A stretch of DNA of 20,653 nucleotides from CAZGYE01 sp964530165 (GCA_964530165.1 CAZGYE010000070.1:1-20653), one strand, 5' to 3'. Shown: positions 1 through 8,143, numbered from the stretch's first letter. Notes: generated by a model from the sequence alone, not told the origin. Program-made: numbers and translations.

Positions 1-12
1 AGCTTTCATAGA

Positions 13-87
13 AGGGCAGGCTCCCGCCTGCCGCATTTTAGATTGACTCAACGTAAGAGAAGAGGACGGCAGGCGGGAGCCTGCCCT
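13..87. repeat. Paired inverted GGCAGGC hairpin repeats (REP/BIME-like)
   Basis: Positions 13-33 and 67-87 are a perfect 21-bp inverted repeat around a 33-bp spacer. Each arm is itself a small hairpin: GGCAGGC, a four-base loop (TCCC or GGGA), then GCCTGCC. The element lies just past the 3' end of the leftward acs gene, so it may also act as a transcription stop. Related GGCAGGC hairpins or half-sites occur at 8360-8379 and 20559-20602, which suggests a dispersed family. No T-run follows the stem on the acs strand. Confidence 0.75.
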
Positions 88-107
88 ACGTCGTGTGTGC
101 TCCGGCG

Positions 108-2063
108 TCACTCGTCTTCTTCGCGCAGCTTTGCCAGGACCGAGTAGTCTTCGAGCGTGGTGGTGTCGCCCACTTTTTCGCGGCCGGCGGCGATGTCTCG
201 CAGCAAACGCCGCATGATCTTGCCGCTGCGGGTTTTCGGCACGGAGGCGGCGAAGCGAATGATGTCGGGAGTGGCCACCGCGCCGATTTGCTTGCGGACG
301 TGGGCTTTCAACTCCTGCTTGAGCGTCTCATCGCCGTCGGTGGTCCTCAGTGTGACGAAGCAGCAGATGCCCTCCCCCTTGAGATCGTGCGGATAGCCGA
401 CGACGGCCGCCTCGGCGACTTTCTGGTGTGAGACCAGGGCGCTTTCGATTTCCATCGTGCTCAACCGGTGCCCGGCGACGTTCATCACGTCGTCGACCCG
501 GCCCATGATCCAGAAGCAGCCGTCTTCGTCGCAGCGGGCGCCGTCGCCGGTGGAATAGCAGCCTTCGATTTCGTTGAAGTACGTCTCGACATACCGGTCG
601 TGATCGCCGTAAAGCGTTCGCAGCATCGCCGGCCACGGTTGCCGCATGACCAGCAATCCGCCCGCGTTGGCCGGCAGGCTGCTGCCGTCTTTGCTGACAA
701 TATCCGGCACCGTGCCGGGCAGCGGTCGTGTGCAGCTGCCCGGTTTGGCGGCCGTCACGCCGGGCAGCGGGCTGATCAGGATGGTTCCCGTTTCGGTCTG
801 CCACCAGGTGTCGACAATCGGGCAGCGCTCCTGTCCGATCACGCGGTGGTACCACATCCAGGCTTCGGGGTTGATCGGTTCACCCACGGTGCCCAGCAGC
901 CGCAAACTGGAGAGATCGCATTTGTTGGGCCACTGGTCGCCCCACTTGATGAACGCGCGGATGGCCGTCGGGGCGGTGTAGAAAACGTTAACCTGATACT
1001 TTTCGATAATCTCCCAGAAACGGCCTTCATCGGGCCAGTTGGGGGCCCCCTCGTACATCAGCGTGGTGGCCCCGTTCGACAAGATCCCGTAGATGATGTA
1101 ACTGTGCCCGGTGACCCAGCCGATGTCGGCCGTGCACCAGTAGGTGTCGTCTTCCTTCAGATCGAACACCCAGCGTGAGGTCATCATGGTACCCAGCATG
1201 TAGCCGCCGGTGGTGTGTAAAACGCCTTTCGGTTTGCCGGTGCTGCCGGACGTGTACAGGATATAGAGTGGGTGTTCGGCATCGAGTTGGACCGGATCGC
1301 AGTCGGAGGAGGCGTTTTGCATCAGTTCGTGCCACCAGTAGTCGCGGTCGGGAACCATCTCGACCTCAGCCCCGGTGCGGCGGACCACGATCACCTTTTC
1401 GACCGACGGAGACTTATCGAGGCTCTCGTCGACCGCCGCTTTCAGCGGAACTTCTTTTCCTCGCCGCCAGCCGGCGTCGGCAGTCACCACCAACTTGGCC
1501 TCGGCGTCGTTGTTCCGCTCGGCGACTGCTTCGGCGCTGAATCCGCCGAAGATGATCGAATGCGGTGCACCGATCCGTGCGCAGGCCAGCATGGCGATCG
1601 CCAGTTCGGGGATCATCGGCATGTAGAGCGTCACGCGGTCGCCGGTCTGGACGCCCAACTGTTTCAGCACGTTGGCAAACTTGCAGACCTCACGGTACAG
1701 GTCCTGATAGCGCAAGACGCGGGTGTCGCCGGGCTCGCCTTCCCAGATGATGGCCGCCTTGTTCTTCCGCCAGCTCTCCAGATGCCGATCCAAGCAGTTG
1801 TACGAGGCGTTCAACTTCCCGCCGACAAACCATTTGGTATCGGGCATTTCGCCGTCGATCACCTTGTCCCATTTCTGGAACCAGTCGAGGTTCTCGGCCA
1901 TCTCGCCCCAGAACGCAGCCGGGTCATCCTTGGCCCGCTGCCACATCTGCTGGTATTCCTCTTCGCTCTTGATGTTGGCCTGGGCGGTAAACTCAGCCGC
2001 GGGCGGAAAGGTGCGACCTTCCTGCAGGACGTTTTCAATGCTCTCGTCGGAACCCATACTCAT
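108..2063 (-). CDS. acs: Acetyl-CoA synthetase (AMP-forming)
   Basis: The 651-residue product activates acetate to acetyl-CoA through acetyl-AMP in the cytoplasm, feeding acetate into central metabolism. It matches the family along its whole length. The N-terminal acetyl-CoA synthetase region comes first. The adenylate-forming signature YTSGSTGKPKG is at about residues 270-280, followed by WWQTETG. The hinge segment MGRVDDVMNVAGHR precedes the C-terminal domain, and PKTRSGKIMRR contains the catalytic lysine (about K615, equivalent to K609 of the Salmonella enzyme), which is the usual site of regulatory acetylation. The reading frame extends upstream to 2108, but the ATG at 2063 is preferred. 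AGGAG lies 9 nt upstream, and the resulting length fits the usual 650 or so residues. No acetyltransferase or deacetylase gene is nearby. The gene diverges from the 2397 gene. Confidence 0.96.
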   Translation of the reverse strand: MSMGSDESIENVLQEGRTFPPAAEFTAQANIKSEEEYQQMWQRAKDDPAAFWGEMAENLDWFQKWDKVIDGEMPDTKWFVGGKLNASYNCLDRHLESWRKNKAAIIWEGEPGDTRVLRYQDLYREVCKFANVLKQLGVQTGDRVTLYMPMIPELAIAMLACARIGAPHSIIFGGFSAEAVAERNNDAEAKLVVTADAGWRRGKEVPLKAAVDESLDKSPSVEKVIVVRRTGAEVEMVPDRDYWWHELMQNASSDCDPVQLDAEHPLYILYTSGSTGKPKGVLHTTGGYMLGTMMTSRWVFDLKEDDTYWCTADIGWVTGHSYIIYGILSNGATTLMYEGAPNWPDEGRFWEIIEKYQVNVFYTAPTAIRAFIKWGDQWPNKCDLSSLRLLGTVGEPINPEAWMWYHRVIGQERCPIVDTWWQTETGTILISPLPGVTAAKPGSCTRPLPGTVPDIVSKDGSSLPANAGGLLVMRQPWPAMLRTLYGDHDRYVETYFNEIEGCYSTGDGARCDEDGCFWIMGRVDDVMNVAGHRLSTMEIESALVSHQKVAEAAVVGYPHDLKGEGICCFVTLRTTDGDETLKQELKAHVRKQIGAVATPDIIRFAASVPKTRSGKIMRRLLRDIAAGREKVGDTTTLEDYSVLAKLREEDE

Positions 2064-2286
2064 CGCCGCCTTCTCCTCTGACTCCCCGGCATAGAACCAC
2101 GGCGGCATATGCCAACCGCGGCGTCATCAGTTCGGAAACACACTCTGATTGGGATCGCTGCGACAAAAGAAACCGAACAGCGATCTTAGCGCGATTCCTA
2201 TGAAGTGTCAACAAGCAGAGTGTCTGCCGAATCCAGGTCAACTGGCTCGCGGGCGCTGAATTTTCTGGCACACGATCTGAATCCTC

Positions 2287-2314
2287 TTGCATTGTCTCGC
2301 AACCGATTTAGAAT
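2287..2314 (+). promoter_or_regulatory. Candidate sigma70-type promoter for the HTH-repeat gene
   Basis: TTGCAT (2287-2292) and TAGAAT (2309-2314) are separated by 16 bp. The -10 box matches the consensus at five of six positions, but the -35 box at only three. Transcription would start near 2321 and give a leader of about 75 nt. Planctomycete promoter rules are not well defined, so this is a candidate only. Confidence 0.35.
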
Positions 2315-2348
2315 AAATGCTGAGGAGGAACTCTCTTTTGCGTAAGGA

Positions 2349-2362
2349 CGTTCTGTAGAACG
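2349..2362. promoter_or_regulatory. Dyad CGTTCTGTAGAACG, candidate operator in the leader
   Basis: A perfect 6-bp dyad around two central bases lies between the candidate promoter and the ATG at 2397. The two-base centre makes a protein-binding site more likely than an RNA hairpin. The gene downstream begins with a DNA-binding domain, so autoregulation is possible, but this is inference. Confidence 0.3.
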
Positions 2363-2396
2363 GCTTGTGAAATGAGCTGACCCGAAGCGCAACACG

Positions 2397-5114
2397 ATGG
2401 CCAAAAGCAAGAAGAAGTACCTCAGCCTGGAAGAAGCAGCCAATTATCTGGGCATCCGTCCGGATCAGTTGGTCCGTCTGCGCGAGAAAGGTGAGATTCG
2501 CGGTTTCGCGGATCGGGCCACGTGGAAGTTTCGGGTCGAGGACGTCGAGGAGTACAGCCGAGCCCGGCAGGCCGATTCGGATCCGGAAGTCCCCATGCTC
2601 CGTCAGCCGAAACCCGACGGGGACACGACCGAGTTCGACGCTGACATCGACTTGAATTTGGCTTTGGGCGAGAAGAGTGCTGAGGCTGCCGATTCCAGCC
2701 TCGTGCTCGGGGGCGAAGAAGATGCCGTCAGCGAGCAGCCGACCGTCATCCGCCGCAAACCGGCCGACCAGGATGAAGGTGGCTTGGCGGGGGGCTCTGA
2801 CAGCGACGTTCGTTTGGTCCTCGATGAAAGTCTCACCAGCGACGCCCCCGACAGCGAACCGGAACTTCCGATCGGGGCGCCGACCGACCTCGACAGCGAC
2901 GTTCGGCTGGTGGATGAACCCGGACCGATCATCGACACCGGCAGCGATAGCGACGTCAAACTCGTCGCATCTGATTCTGACAGCGACGTGAGCCTCGTCC
3001 AGGCGGCGCAGCCCGCCGAAGGCAAAGACAGCGACAGCGACGTGAAGCTCGTCGCGCCCGGTTCCGACAGCGACGTCCGCCTCGTCAAAGATGCACAGCC
3101 TGCCGATGACAAGGACAGCGACAGCGATGTGAAGCTCGTCGCGCCCGGTTCCGACAGCGACGTCAGCCTCGTCAAAGATGCACAGCCTGCCGATGACAAG
3201 GACAGCGACAGTGACGTCAGGCTCGTCGCGTCCGATTCCGACAGCGACGTCCGCCTCGTCAAAGATGCGCAGCCTGCCGATGCCGATGACAAGGACAGCG
3301 ACAGCGACGTGAAGCTTGTTGCGTCCGATTCCGACAGCGACAGCGACGTTCAGCTCGATGATGGTCCTGAATCCGAAAGCGATGTCAGCCTGGTTTCGGA
3401 GTCTGAACCCGTCAAGGACACGGACAGTGACAGCGACGTCCAGTTGGTCGGGCAGGCGGCGGCCGGCGAGGCCGGCAGCGACAGCGACGTCGAGGTGGTC
3501 GACGACGACGGCCCGGCGAGCGATAGCGACGTGCAACTGGTGTTCGGGGACGTTGCCGACGAACCGGGCAGCGACAGCGACGTCCAGTTGATCTTCGAGG
3601 ACGACGACGGCGAGCCGGTCTCTGACAGCGACGTCCAGTTGACCCTTGAGGCCCAGGGCGATGAGCCGGGCAGCGACAGTGACGTCCAACTGATTTTTGA
3701 CGACGGAGACGTCGCAGTCGGCAGTGACAGCGACGTCAAGCTGGTCGTCGAGCCAGACGATGCGGGCAGCGACAGTGATGTTGCGCTGATTCACTCCGAT
3801 GACAGCGAGGTTCCCGTCAAACTGGACGAGGACTCGGGTTTTGAGGGGTCCGTCCTCTTGGACGACAGCGGGATCACTTTGGAGAACGAGGCCGACATGA
3901 CCGTTGCCGCTGGCAGCGGCATTCTGATGGAGAGTCCCGCTGACAGCGGCATCTTGTTGGAAAGCAGTGACAGCGGCATTTCGTTGGAAAGCAGTGACAG
4001 CGGCATCTCCCTGGATGATTCCGACAGCGGGCTCTCGCTGGGGCATGTCGAGGAGAGTGGCGTCACGTTGGAGGGCGGCGAGAGCAGCATCGTCTTGGGG
4101 GAAAAAGATAGCAGCATCGTCTTGGGCGAGGAGGACAGCAGCATCGTCTTGGGGGAGGAAGACAGCGGCATCTCGCTGGATGTCGGTGACAGCGGCATCG
4201 CCTTGGAAAGCGTGGACAGCGGCATCTCGCTGGATGACAGCGACAGTGGCATCGCCTTGGAAAGCGTGGACAGCGGCATCTCGCTGGATGACAGCGACAG
4301 CGGCATCGCACTGGAAACTAGCGACAGCGGCATCTCGTTGGAGGACAGCGACAGCGACGTTGCGTTGGCGAGCGCCGATAGCGGCATCGCACTGGGCGCC
4401 GATGACGAGTCACTCGCGTTGACCGACGACAGCGGTATCTCCGTCGGGGCTCCCGCGGATAGCGGCATCGCGCTCGAAAGCGCCGAGCCTGCCGATAACA
4501 TGGGTGGCACGATTCCGATGCTCGATGCGGCGGACGAGGACGACAGGCTTGACGAAACACAGCTGGAAGTACCGACACTCGACGACGAAGACAGCGACTT
4601 CGAGATCGCCGGACTCGACGACGGCGACGAAGAGTTGTCGGAGGACGTTGAAGACACCAGTGTCATTCTCTTCGACGACGAGGAAGACGTCGACGACTAT
4701 TCTCCCACGGTCGTCAAGAAGTCCGGTGACGAAGAGGCCGAAACCTTCGATCTTGAGGGAACCGGCGAGGAGTTCGATGAGTTCGACGAGTTTGATGAAG
4801 ACGTCGCCGGCGAGGACGACGAGCTGGAAGAACTGGATGACGTGTTCGACGCCGACGATGAGGATTTCGACGACAGCTTCCAGTCCGGCGAAAGTCACGC
4901 CGAGTTTGTTGCGCCGGTGGCTCCCGCCGGTGCGGTCACCGCAGCAGTTGAAGCGGAGTGGGGTGCAGCAACTTTTGTCGGTCTGTTGTTTTCCACCGCG
5001 TTCATGGCTGTGTGCACCATGCTGGTGTTCGATCTCGTCCGCAGCATGTGGGGCTGGCGAGAGCCGATGGCGTTCAACAGTGCTCTGTTAGACATCGCCA
5101 AGGATCTCTTCTAA
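2397..5114 (+). CDS. Excisionase/MerR-type HTH protein with long acidic SD/DSG repeats and a C-terminal TM helix
   Basis: I do not recognise a named family for this 905-residue protein. Residues 5-60 resemble excisionase/MerR-like winged-helix DNA-binding domains (LSLEEAANYLGI, then a basic wing and FRVEDVEEY). About 21 copies of an SDSDVxLV-type motif occupy residues 134-465. About 21 DSGIxL-type motifs follow at roughly nine-residue spacing (488-698). Next is a very acidic stretch rich in D and E (about 700-840). One hydrophobic helix (about 859-881) lies close to the C-terminus, with a 24-residue tail. There is no N-terminal signal peptide, so the DNA-binding end should be cytoplasmic and the protein C-terminally anchored. 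The ATG at 2397 is the only sensible start, because an in-frame stop lies at 2373-2375; it has no Shine-Dalgarno site. A role in tethering DNA to membrane or sensing envelope state is inference. The coding call is firm and the function unknown. Confidence 0.9.
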   Translation: MAKSKKKYLSLEEAANYLGIRPDQLVRLREKGEIRGFADRATWKFRVEDVEEYSRARQADSDPEVPMLRQPKPDGDTTEFDADIDLNLALGEKSAEAADSSLVLGGEEDAVSEQPTVIRRKPADQDEGGLAGGSDSDVRLVLDESLTSDAPDSEPELPIGAPTDLDSDVRLVDEPGPIIDTGSDSDVKLVASDSDSDVSLVQAAQPAEGKDSDSDVKLVAPGSDSDVRLVKDAQPADDKDSDSDVKLVAPGSDSDVSLVKDAQPADDKDSDSDVRLVASDSDSDVRLVKDAQPADADDKDSDSDVKLVASDSDSDSDVQLDDGPESESDVSLVSESEPVKDTDSDSDVQLVGQAAAGEAGSDSDVEVVDDDGPASDSDVQLVFGDVADEPGSDSDVQLIFEDDDGEPVSDSDVQLTLEAQGDEPGSDSDVQLIFDDGDVAVGSDSDVKLVVEPDDAGSDSDVALIHSDDSEVPVKLDEDSGFEGSVLLDDSGITLENEADMTVAAGSGILMESPADSGILLESSDSGISLESSDSGISLDDSDSGLSLGHVEESGVTLEGGESSIVLGEKDSSIVLGEEDSSIVLGEEDSGISLDVGDSGIALESVDSGISLDDSDSGIALESVDSGISLDDSDSGIALETSDSGISLEDSDSDVALASADSGIALGADDESLALTDDSGISVGAPADSGIALESAEPADNMGGTIPMLDAADEDDRLDETQLEVPTLDDEDSDFEIAGLDDGDEELSEDVEDTSVILFDDEEDVDDYSPTVVKKSGDEEAETFDLEGTGEEFDEFDEFDEDVAGEDDELEELDDVFDADDEDFDDSFQSGESHAEFVAPVAPAGAVTAAVEAEWGAATFVGLLFSTAFMAVCTMLVFDLVRSMWGWREPMAFNSALLDIAKDLF
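3027..3293 (+). repeat. Coding tandem repeat, 87-bp unit, three copies
   Basis: Three near-identical units begin at 3027, 3114 and 3201. The first two are 87 bp (29 codons) and the third is 93 bp because of a six-base insertion. Each encodes two SDSDV motifs plus the linker KDAQPAD. The high identity points to recent in-frame duplication within the 2397 gene. Confidence 0.85.
4188..4349 (+). repeat. Coding tandem repeat, 54-bp unit, three copies
   Basis: Units begin at 4188, 4242 and 4296. The first two are nearly identical and the third is more diverged. Each encodes two nine-residue motifs (DSGIALE.. and DSGISLD..). They sit inside a longer run of 27-bp units in the 2397 gene. Confidence 0.85.
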
Positions 5115-5146
5115 GCCCTTTTAGCAGCTCGGCTTGGGGATGGCAC

Positions 5147-5171
5147 GCCGGGGTGGAATTCCGGCCTTTTT
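5147..5171 (+). terminator. Rho-independent terminator candidate after the HTH-repeat gene
   Basis: GCCGG (5147-5151) pairs with CCGGC (5161-5165). Two G-U pairs can extend this to a seven-pair stem with a five-base loop. One C and then five T follow. It begins 33 nt after the stop codon at 5114, which is a normal place for a terminator. Confidence 0.6.
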
Positions 5172-5508
5172 GGGAGAAACATGGCGTACTGCCGGCCCAG
5201 TCCCTGGGCATCGATCTGCATCTCGAAAGTTTTCTCGAATTTCTCGAATTTCGACTAGGCGCGATTTTGACAGATCGCTATAAGGCTCGACAACATTAGT
5301 CCGGACTCGTACGACTCTCGCGGGAACTTGAGTCGCCTGAGTTTCGGATTCCACTTCTCCGTCGATTTTCCAAAGCATTTTCTTCAACTGGGTTGGCAGC
5401 ATTCTGCTGAGAATGGTGCTCTTGCGTGAGTACGCCCGATGGTGTCTCCTTTTGAGGCGGGCTGACGCGGAGCGTGTTCGTCGTGAGGGTTCGGAAAGGA
5501 GTCTCTCC
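5172..5508 (+). promoter_or_regulatory. Leader/promoter region of the OmpA-like lipoprotein gene
   Basis: There is no credible gene here. Three CTCGAA hexamers occur at 5222, 5234 and 5243, with a related TTCGA at about 5250. A consensus TTGACA lies at 5267-5272, but no good -10 box sits 16-18 bp further on; the nearest is CAACAT at 5291. TATAAG at 5279 has no matching -35. AAGGAG at 5496-5501 is the ribosome binding site for the ATG at 5509. Confidence 0.35.
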
Positions 5509-6267
5509 ATGCCGGTTCCGGCGCGTCTATCACTGTGTTGTTTGTTGGGGTTGCTCGCCTGGTCTCAAACGGGGTGCAACATGGTGCCGCGGCAGACGCT
5601 GCGACTCAGTCAACTGCGTGCAAGACAGTTGTACACTCAGAACAAATCGTTGACGGTGGAATCCGGCAAATTGCAGTCTGAGCTGAACATCGCGAATCAG
5701 CGGATTGCCAACCTCAACCGAGAACGCCAGCACTACATCAGCCTGCGCGATCAACTTCACCAGCAAGGGAGTCCTTTGTCGAACGGCCTCACGCAACGTT
5801 TTCAGGCGTTGGCGGACAGGTATCCCGACTTTGAATTCGATCCACAAACCGGCGTCAGTAAGTTTCATTCCGACATTCTGTTCAGTTCCGGAAGCGACCA
5901 GATCAAGACGTCCGCACAACCGATCCTGCAAGAGTTTGCCGAAATCATGAACGACGGCGACGCGCGACGACTGAAGGTTCTGGTCGTCGGTCACACCGAC
6001 GATCGGCGGATTGCCAAACGTTCGACAAAAACGAAGCATCCCACCAACTGGCATCTTTCGACCAACCGGGCCAACGCGGTCGCCCTTTCGCTTGCAAAAT
6101 TCGGCATCCAGCAAGATCGGATGGGTGTCGCCGGTTACAGCATGTACCAACCGCTGGTGCCGAACAAAGACGAAAAATCCCGACAGCGAAACCGCCGCGT
6201 CGAGATCTTCGTCCTCGCCCCCGACGCAGTCGTTGCCGGCTGGGACCCGGGCGGGCTTCGAGAATAG
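5509..6267 (+). CDS. OmpA/Pal-type peptidoglycan-binding lipoprotein
   Basis: The 252-residue product should be an envelope lipoprotein that binds peptidoglycan. It begins with a lipoprotein signal (hydrophobic core LCCLLGLLAW, then QTGC with the acceptor Cys at 23). The lipobox is imperfect because Gln sits at -3. Residues about 30-90 are heptad-like and rich in Q, L, N and R, consistent with a coiled coil. The OmpA C-terminal domain follows, with VVGHTDDRR, NWHLSTNRANAVA and a final RNRRVEI, which are the usual peptidoglycan-contact motifs. The frame continues upstream to 5413, but ATG 5509 is chosen because AAGGAG lies 7 nt upstream and the signal peptide then starts correctly. It resembles the Pal or MotB-like OmpA group; no Tol or flagellar gene is adjacent, so the partner is unknown. 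Confidence 0.93.
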   Translation: MPVPARLSLCCLLGLLAWSQTGCNMVPRQTLRLSQLRARQLYTQNKSLTVESGKLQSELNIANQRIANLNRERQHYISLRDQLHQQGSPLSNGLTQRFQALADRYPDFEFDPQTGVSKFHSDILFSSGSDQIKTSAQPILQEFAEIMNDGDARRLKVLVVGHTDDRRIAKRSTKTKHPTNWHLSTNRANAVALSLAKFGIQQDRMGVAGYSMYQPLVPNKDEKSRQRNRRVEIFVLAPDAVVAGWDPGGLRE

Positions 6268-6302
6268 GCGCCGGTTCGGTCAAGACGACCGTGAGCACTC
6301 AG

Positions 6303-6332
6303 AAGCCCGGCTTTCTCCTCCAAGCCCGGCTT
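6303..6332. terminator. Two AAGCCCGGCTT palindromes between convergent genes
   Basis: AAGCCCGGCTT occurs at 6303-6313 and again at 6322-6332. Each copy is palindromic around the central C, and the outer halves can also pair with each other. They lie in the 87-bp gap between two convergent stop codons. A bidirectional terminator is the natural reading, though neither side has a long T-run. Confidence 0.4.
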
Positions 6333-6354
6333 CCTGCTTTCCACGACTCGCGGA

Positions 6355-6666
6355 CTATTTCTCAGACTCTGCCTGCAGACAGGCGGCAAGACGTTTCTCG
6401 AGGTCGCCGGGTTTCACGCCGGTTATCAAGAACGTCTTCCGACTCGACGTCGGGCCGCTCCGTAGCGTGAGTTGAGAACGCTTCAGCCCCAGCGCACCGG
6501 CGAGCAATTTCACCAGCGCGCGATTGGCCTTACCCTTTTCGGGCGATTGAGTCACCGCCACCTTCAACCGGCCCGCGTGGACGCCCACAATTGCGTTCTT
6601 GCGAGCGCCCGGTTGTGCACGCACCGGCAGTAAAACGCCATCATCGACTTGTTCCAGATCGAGCAT
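6355..6666 (-). CDS. DUF167 (YggU/UPF0235) family protein
   Basis: The 103-residue product has the DUF167 pattern. VDDGVLLPVRAQPGARKNAIVG opens the fold, HAGRLKVAVTQSPEKGKANRALVKLLA is the conserved helix region with the typical PxxGKAN motif, and the segment ending SRKTFLITGV follows. The biochemical role of the family is not established. The frame stays open to 6807, but the ATG at 6666 gives the usual length of about 100 residues, and the upstream extension does not look like family sequence. No Shine-Dalgarno site is visible. The last residues (LEKRLAACLQAESEK) are a short charged tail. It converges with the lipoprotein gene and diverges from the MFS gene. Confidence 0.88.
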   Translation of the reverse strand: MLDLEQVDDGVLLPVRAQPGARKNAIVGVHAGRLKVAVTQSPEKGKANRALVKLLAGALGLKRSQLTLRSGPTSSRKTFLITGVKPGDLEKRLAACLQAESEK

Positions 6667-6720
6667 TTTGGGAAAGTCGGAGTTCGCAGCCTGTTGAAAA
6701 CCCTGATACGAGCCGCGAGC

Positions 6721-7998
6721 GTGAGCGAGACACTCCTCGAATCGGCATATCAAGAAACAATCGCCGCCCATGAGTCGCGGAATCTGTTGGCGCTGGCGAC
6801 GTACCACATTGTTCTGCGGATCGCCTGGATTTTCAAGACCGAGAGCGTGATCATGCCCGCCTTCCTCGACACGATCGCCGGGGCGGGCTGGTTGCGCGGA
6901 TGTTTGCCGGTGCTCAATCGCGTGGGACAGAGTGTTCCGCCGCTGTTCTACGCCGACCGCCTGCGGCAGACCGCTCGCAAGAAATGGGCGCTTGGGAGTA
7001 CCACGCTGCTGATGGCTGCGCCGTTTCTCGGACTCTCTGCGATCTGGTTCGCACTGGCACAGAAACGGCCGTGGTGGCTGCCGGCGGTTTTTCTATTGCT
7101 GTACGTCTTGTTCTTCTGTGCGGTCGGGCTGAGTCAACTCTGTTTCGGTACGATTCAGGGCAAGTTGATCCGTGCTGATCGCCGCGGCCGGTTGCTCGGT
7201 CTCTCGGGAACGCTCGGGGCGGTCGCTTCGATTTTCTGCGCGTGGATGTTGCTCACGCATTGGCTTGTCCGCAGCGACGGCGGTTTCGGGCACATCTTCG
7301 GTTTTACCGGGATCGTCATTGCCGCGGCCGCCCTGCTTTCGACGGTGGTGTTCGAGCCGCCGGATCAACCGGCCGAGAAACGCCGCGCCTCACGGAACCA
7401 TTTTCACGGCGCGTGGACGATCGTTCGGCGTGACCGCGATTTCCGGCGATTGGCGATCGTGGCCGCGCTGTTTGTGACGCTGCAGTTGTTGTTTCCTCAC
7501 TACCAGGCGCTGGGCCGAGATCGACTGCCGTTCCAACGCCGAGACTTAATGGTGTGGGTCATCGCCCAGAATGTGGGGATCGGCATCTTCAGCCTGCTGG
7601 CCGGCGTGATCGCCGATCGGTTCGGGAACCGGCTGACGCTGCGGCTCTCCATCTCCGCGGCCGCCTTCTCGCCCCTGCTGGCAATTTGGCTGACCAGCGG
7701 CCGTGTGGCCGGCGCCGAGCACGTGTTCTGGTTGACATTTCTGCTGTTGGGTCTCACCCCCGTCACGTTCCGCACCTTTGTGAACTACACGCTGGAGATC
7801 TCCGATCAGACGCAGCATCCGCAGTACCTCAGCACGCTGAAACTCTGCATGGCGATTCCGTTCTGCCTCTCCCCGCTGGTCGGCTGGCTCGTCGACCTGA
7901 TCGGCTTTGACGCCGTTTTCATTTCGATCGCCTGCCTCATCGCCCTGGGCGGCCTGTTGACGTTTCGTCTCGCCGAACCGCGGCATCAGCCGCTTTGA
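6721..7998 (+). CDS. MFS-type membrane transporter, substrate unknown
   Basis: The product is about 425 residues with roughly 12 hydrophobic segments. GVIADRFGNRLTLRLS in the second half matches the MFS loop signature (G-x-x-x-D-R-x-G-x-R). A cytoplasmic stretch of charged residues (PPDQPAEKRRASRNHF) splits the two six-helix halves, as in other MFS proteins. Nothing in the sequence identifies the substrate. The GTG at 6721 is chosen because it leaves 54 bp between this gene and the divergent DUF167 gene. An in-frame ATG at 6649 would add 24 residues and make the two genes overlap at their 5' ends. Neither start has a clear ribosome binding site. Confidence 0.85.
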   Translation: MSETLLESAYQETIAAHESRNLLALATYHIVLRIAWIFKTESVIMPAFLDTIAGAGWLRGCLPVLNRVGQSVPPLFYADRLRQTARKKWALGSTTLLMAAPFLGLSAIWFALAQKRPWWLPAVFLLLYVLFFCAVGLSQLCFGTIQGKLIRADRRGRLLGLSGTLGAVASIFCAWMLLTHWLVRSDGGFGHIFGFTGIVIAAAALLSTVVFEPPDQPAEKRRASRNHFHGAWTIVRRDRDFRRLAIVAALFVTLQLLFPHYQALGRDRLPFQRRDLMVWVIAQNVGIGIFSLLAGVIADRFGNRLTLRLSISAAAFSPLLAIWLTSGRVAGAEHVFWLTFLLLGLTPVTFRTFVNYTLEISDQTQHPQYLSTLKLCMAIPFCLSPLVGWLVDLIGFDAVFISIACLIALGGLLTFRLAEPRHQPL

Positions 7999-8143
7999 GC
8001 ACCGCGGCACAAAACAAAAGCGAAAGAGAGAGACGAACGTGCTGAAGCTCACAGAGCATCCTACCGGGCTGCGAGATTCGCGGCGGCTATTGCCTTCCGG
8101 AAATGCGCCGGCCGATAGGAACTCGTTACGAAGGACTGTCGGT

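Larger units (their letters stand above)
2064..2396. other. Divergent intergenic region between acs and the HTH-repeat gene
   Basis: This 333-bp gap separates two divergent genes and must hold both promoters. It contains an 8-bp inverted repeat (GATCGCTG at 2153-2160 and CAGCGATC at 2178-2185, 17-bp spacer) that could be an operator. It also holds a sigma70-like promoter facing right (2287-2314) and a dyad at 2349-2362. I found no convincing acs promoter by eye and no gene here. Confidence 0.5.

Noticed and set aside
2349..2362. LexA/SOS box
   Set aside because: The half-sites read GTTC-N4-GAAC, the reverse of the Gram-positive-type GAAC-N4-GTTC box, and no SOS gene is adjacent.
2238..4046. 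602-residue open frame on the minus strand opposite the HTH-repeat gene
   Set aside because: It is a mirror of the repeated GACAGCGAC codons, which contain no stop on the reverse strand. It has no start signal, no domain and the same repeat period as the sense gene.
3027..4349. CRISPR-like regular repeats
   Set aside because: The repeats are in frame within a coding gene, vary in sequence, have no unique spacers and there are no cas genes.
5413..5508. N-terminal extension of the OmpA-like lipoprotein from 5413
   Set aside because: The extension puts charged residues before the lipoprotein signal, while the ATG at 5509 has a strong ribosome binding site at the right distance.
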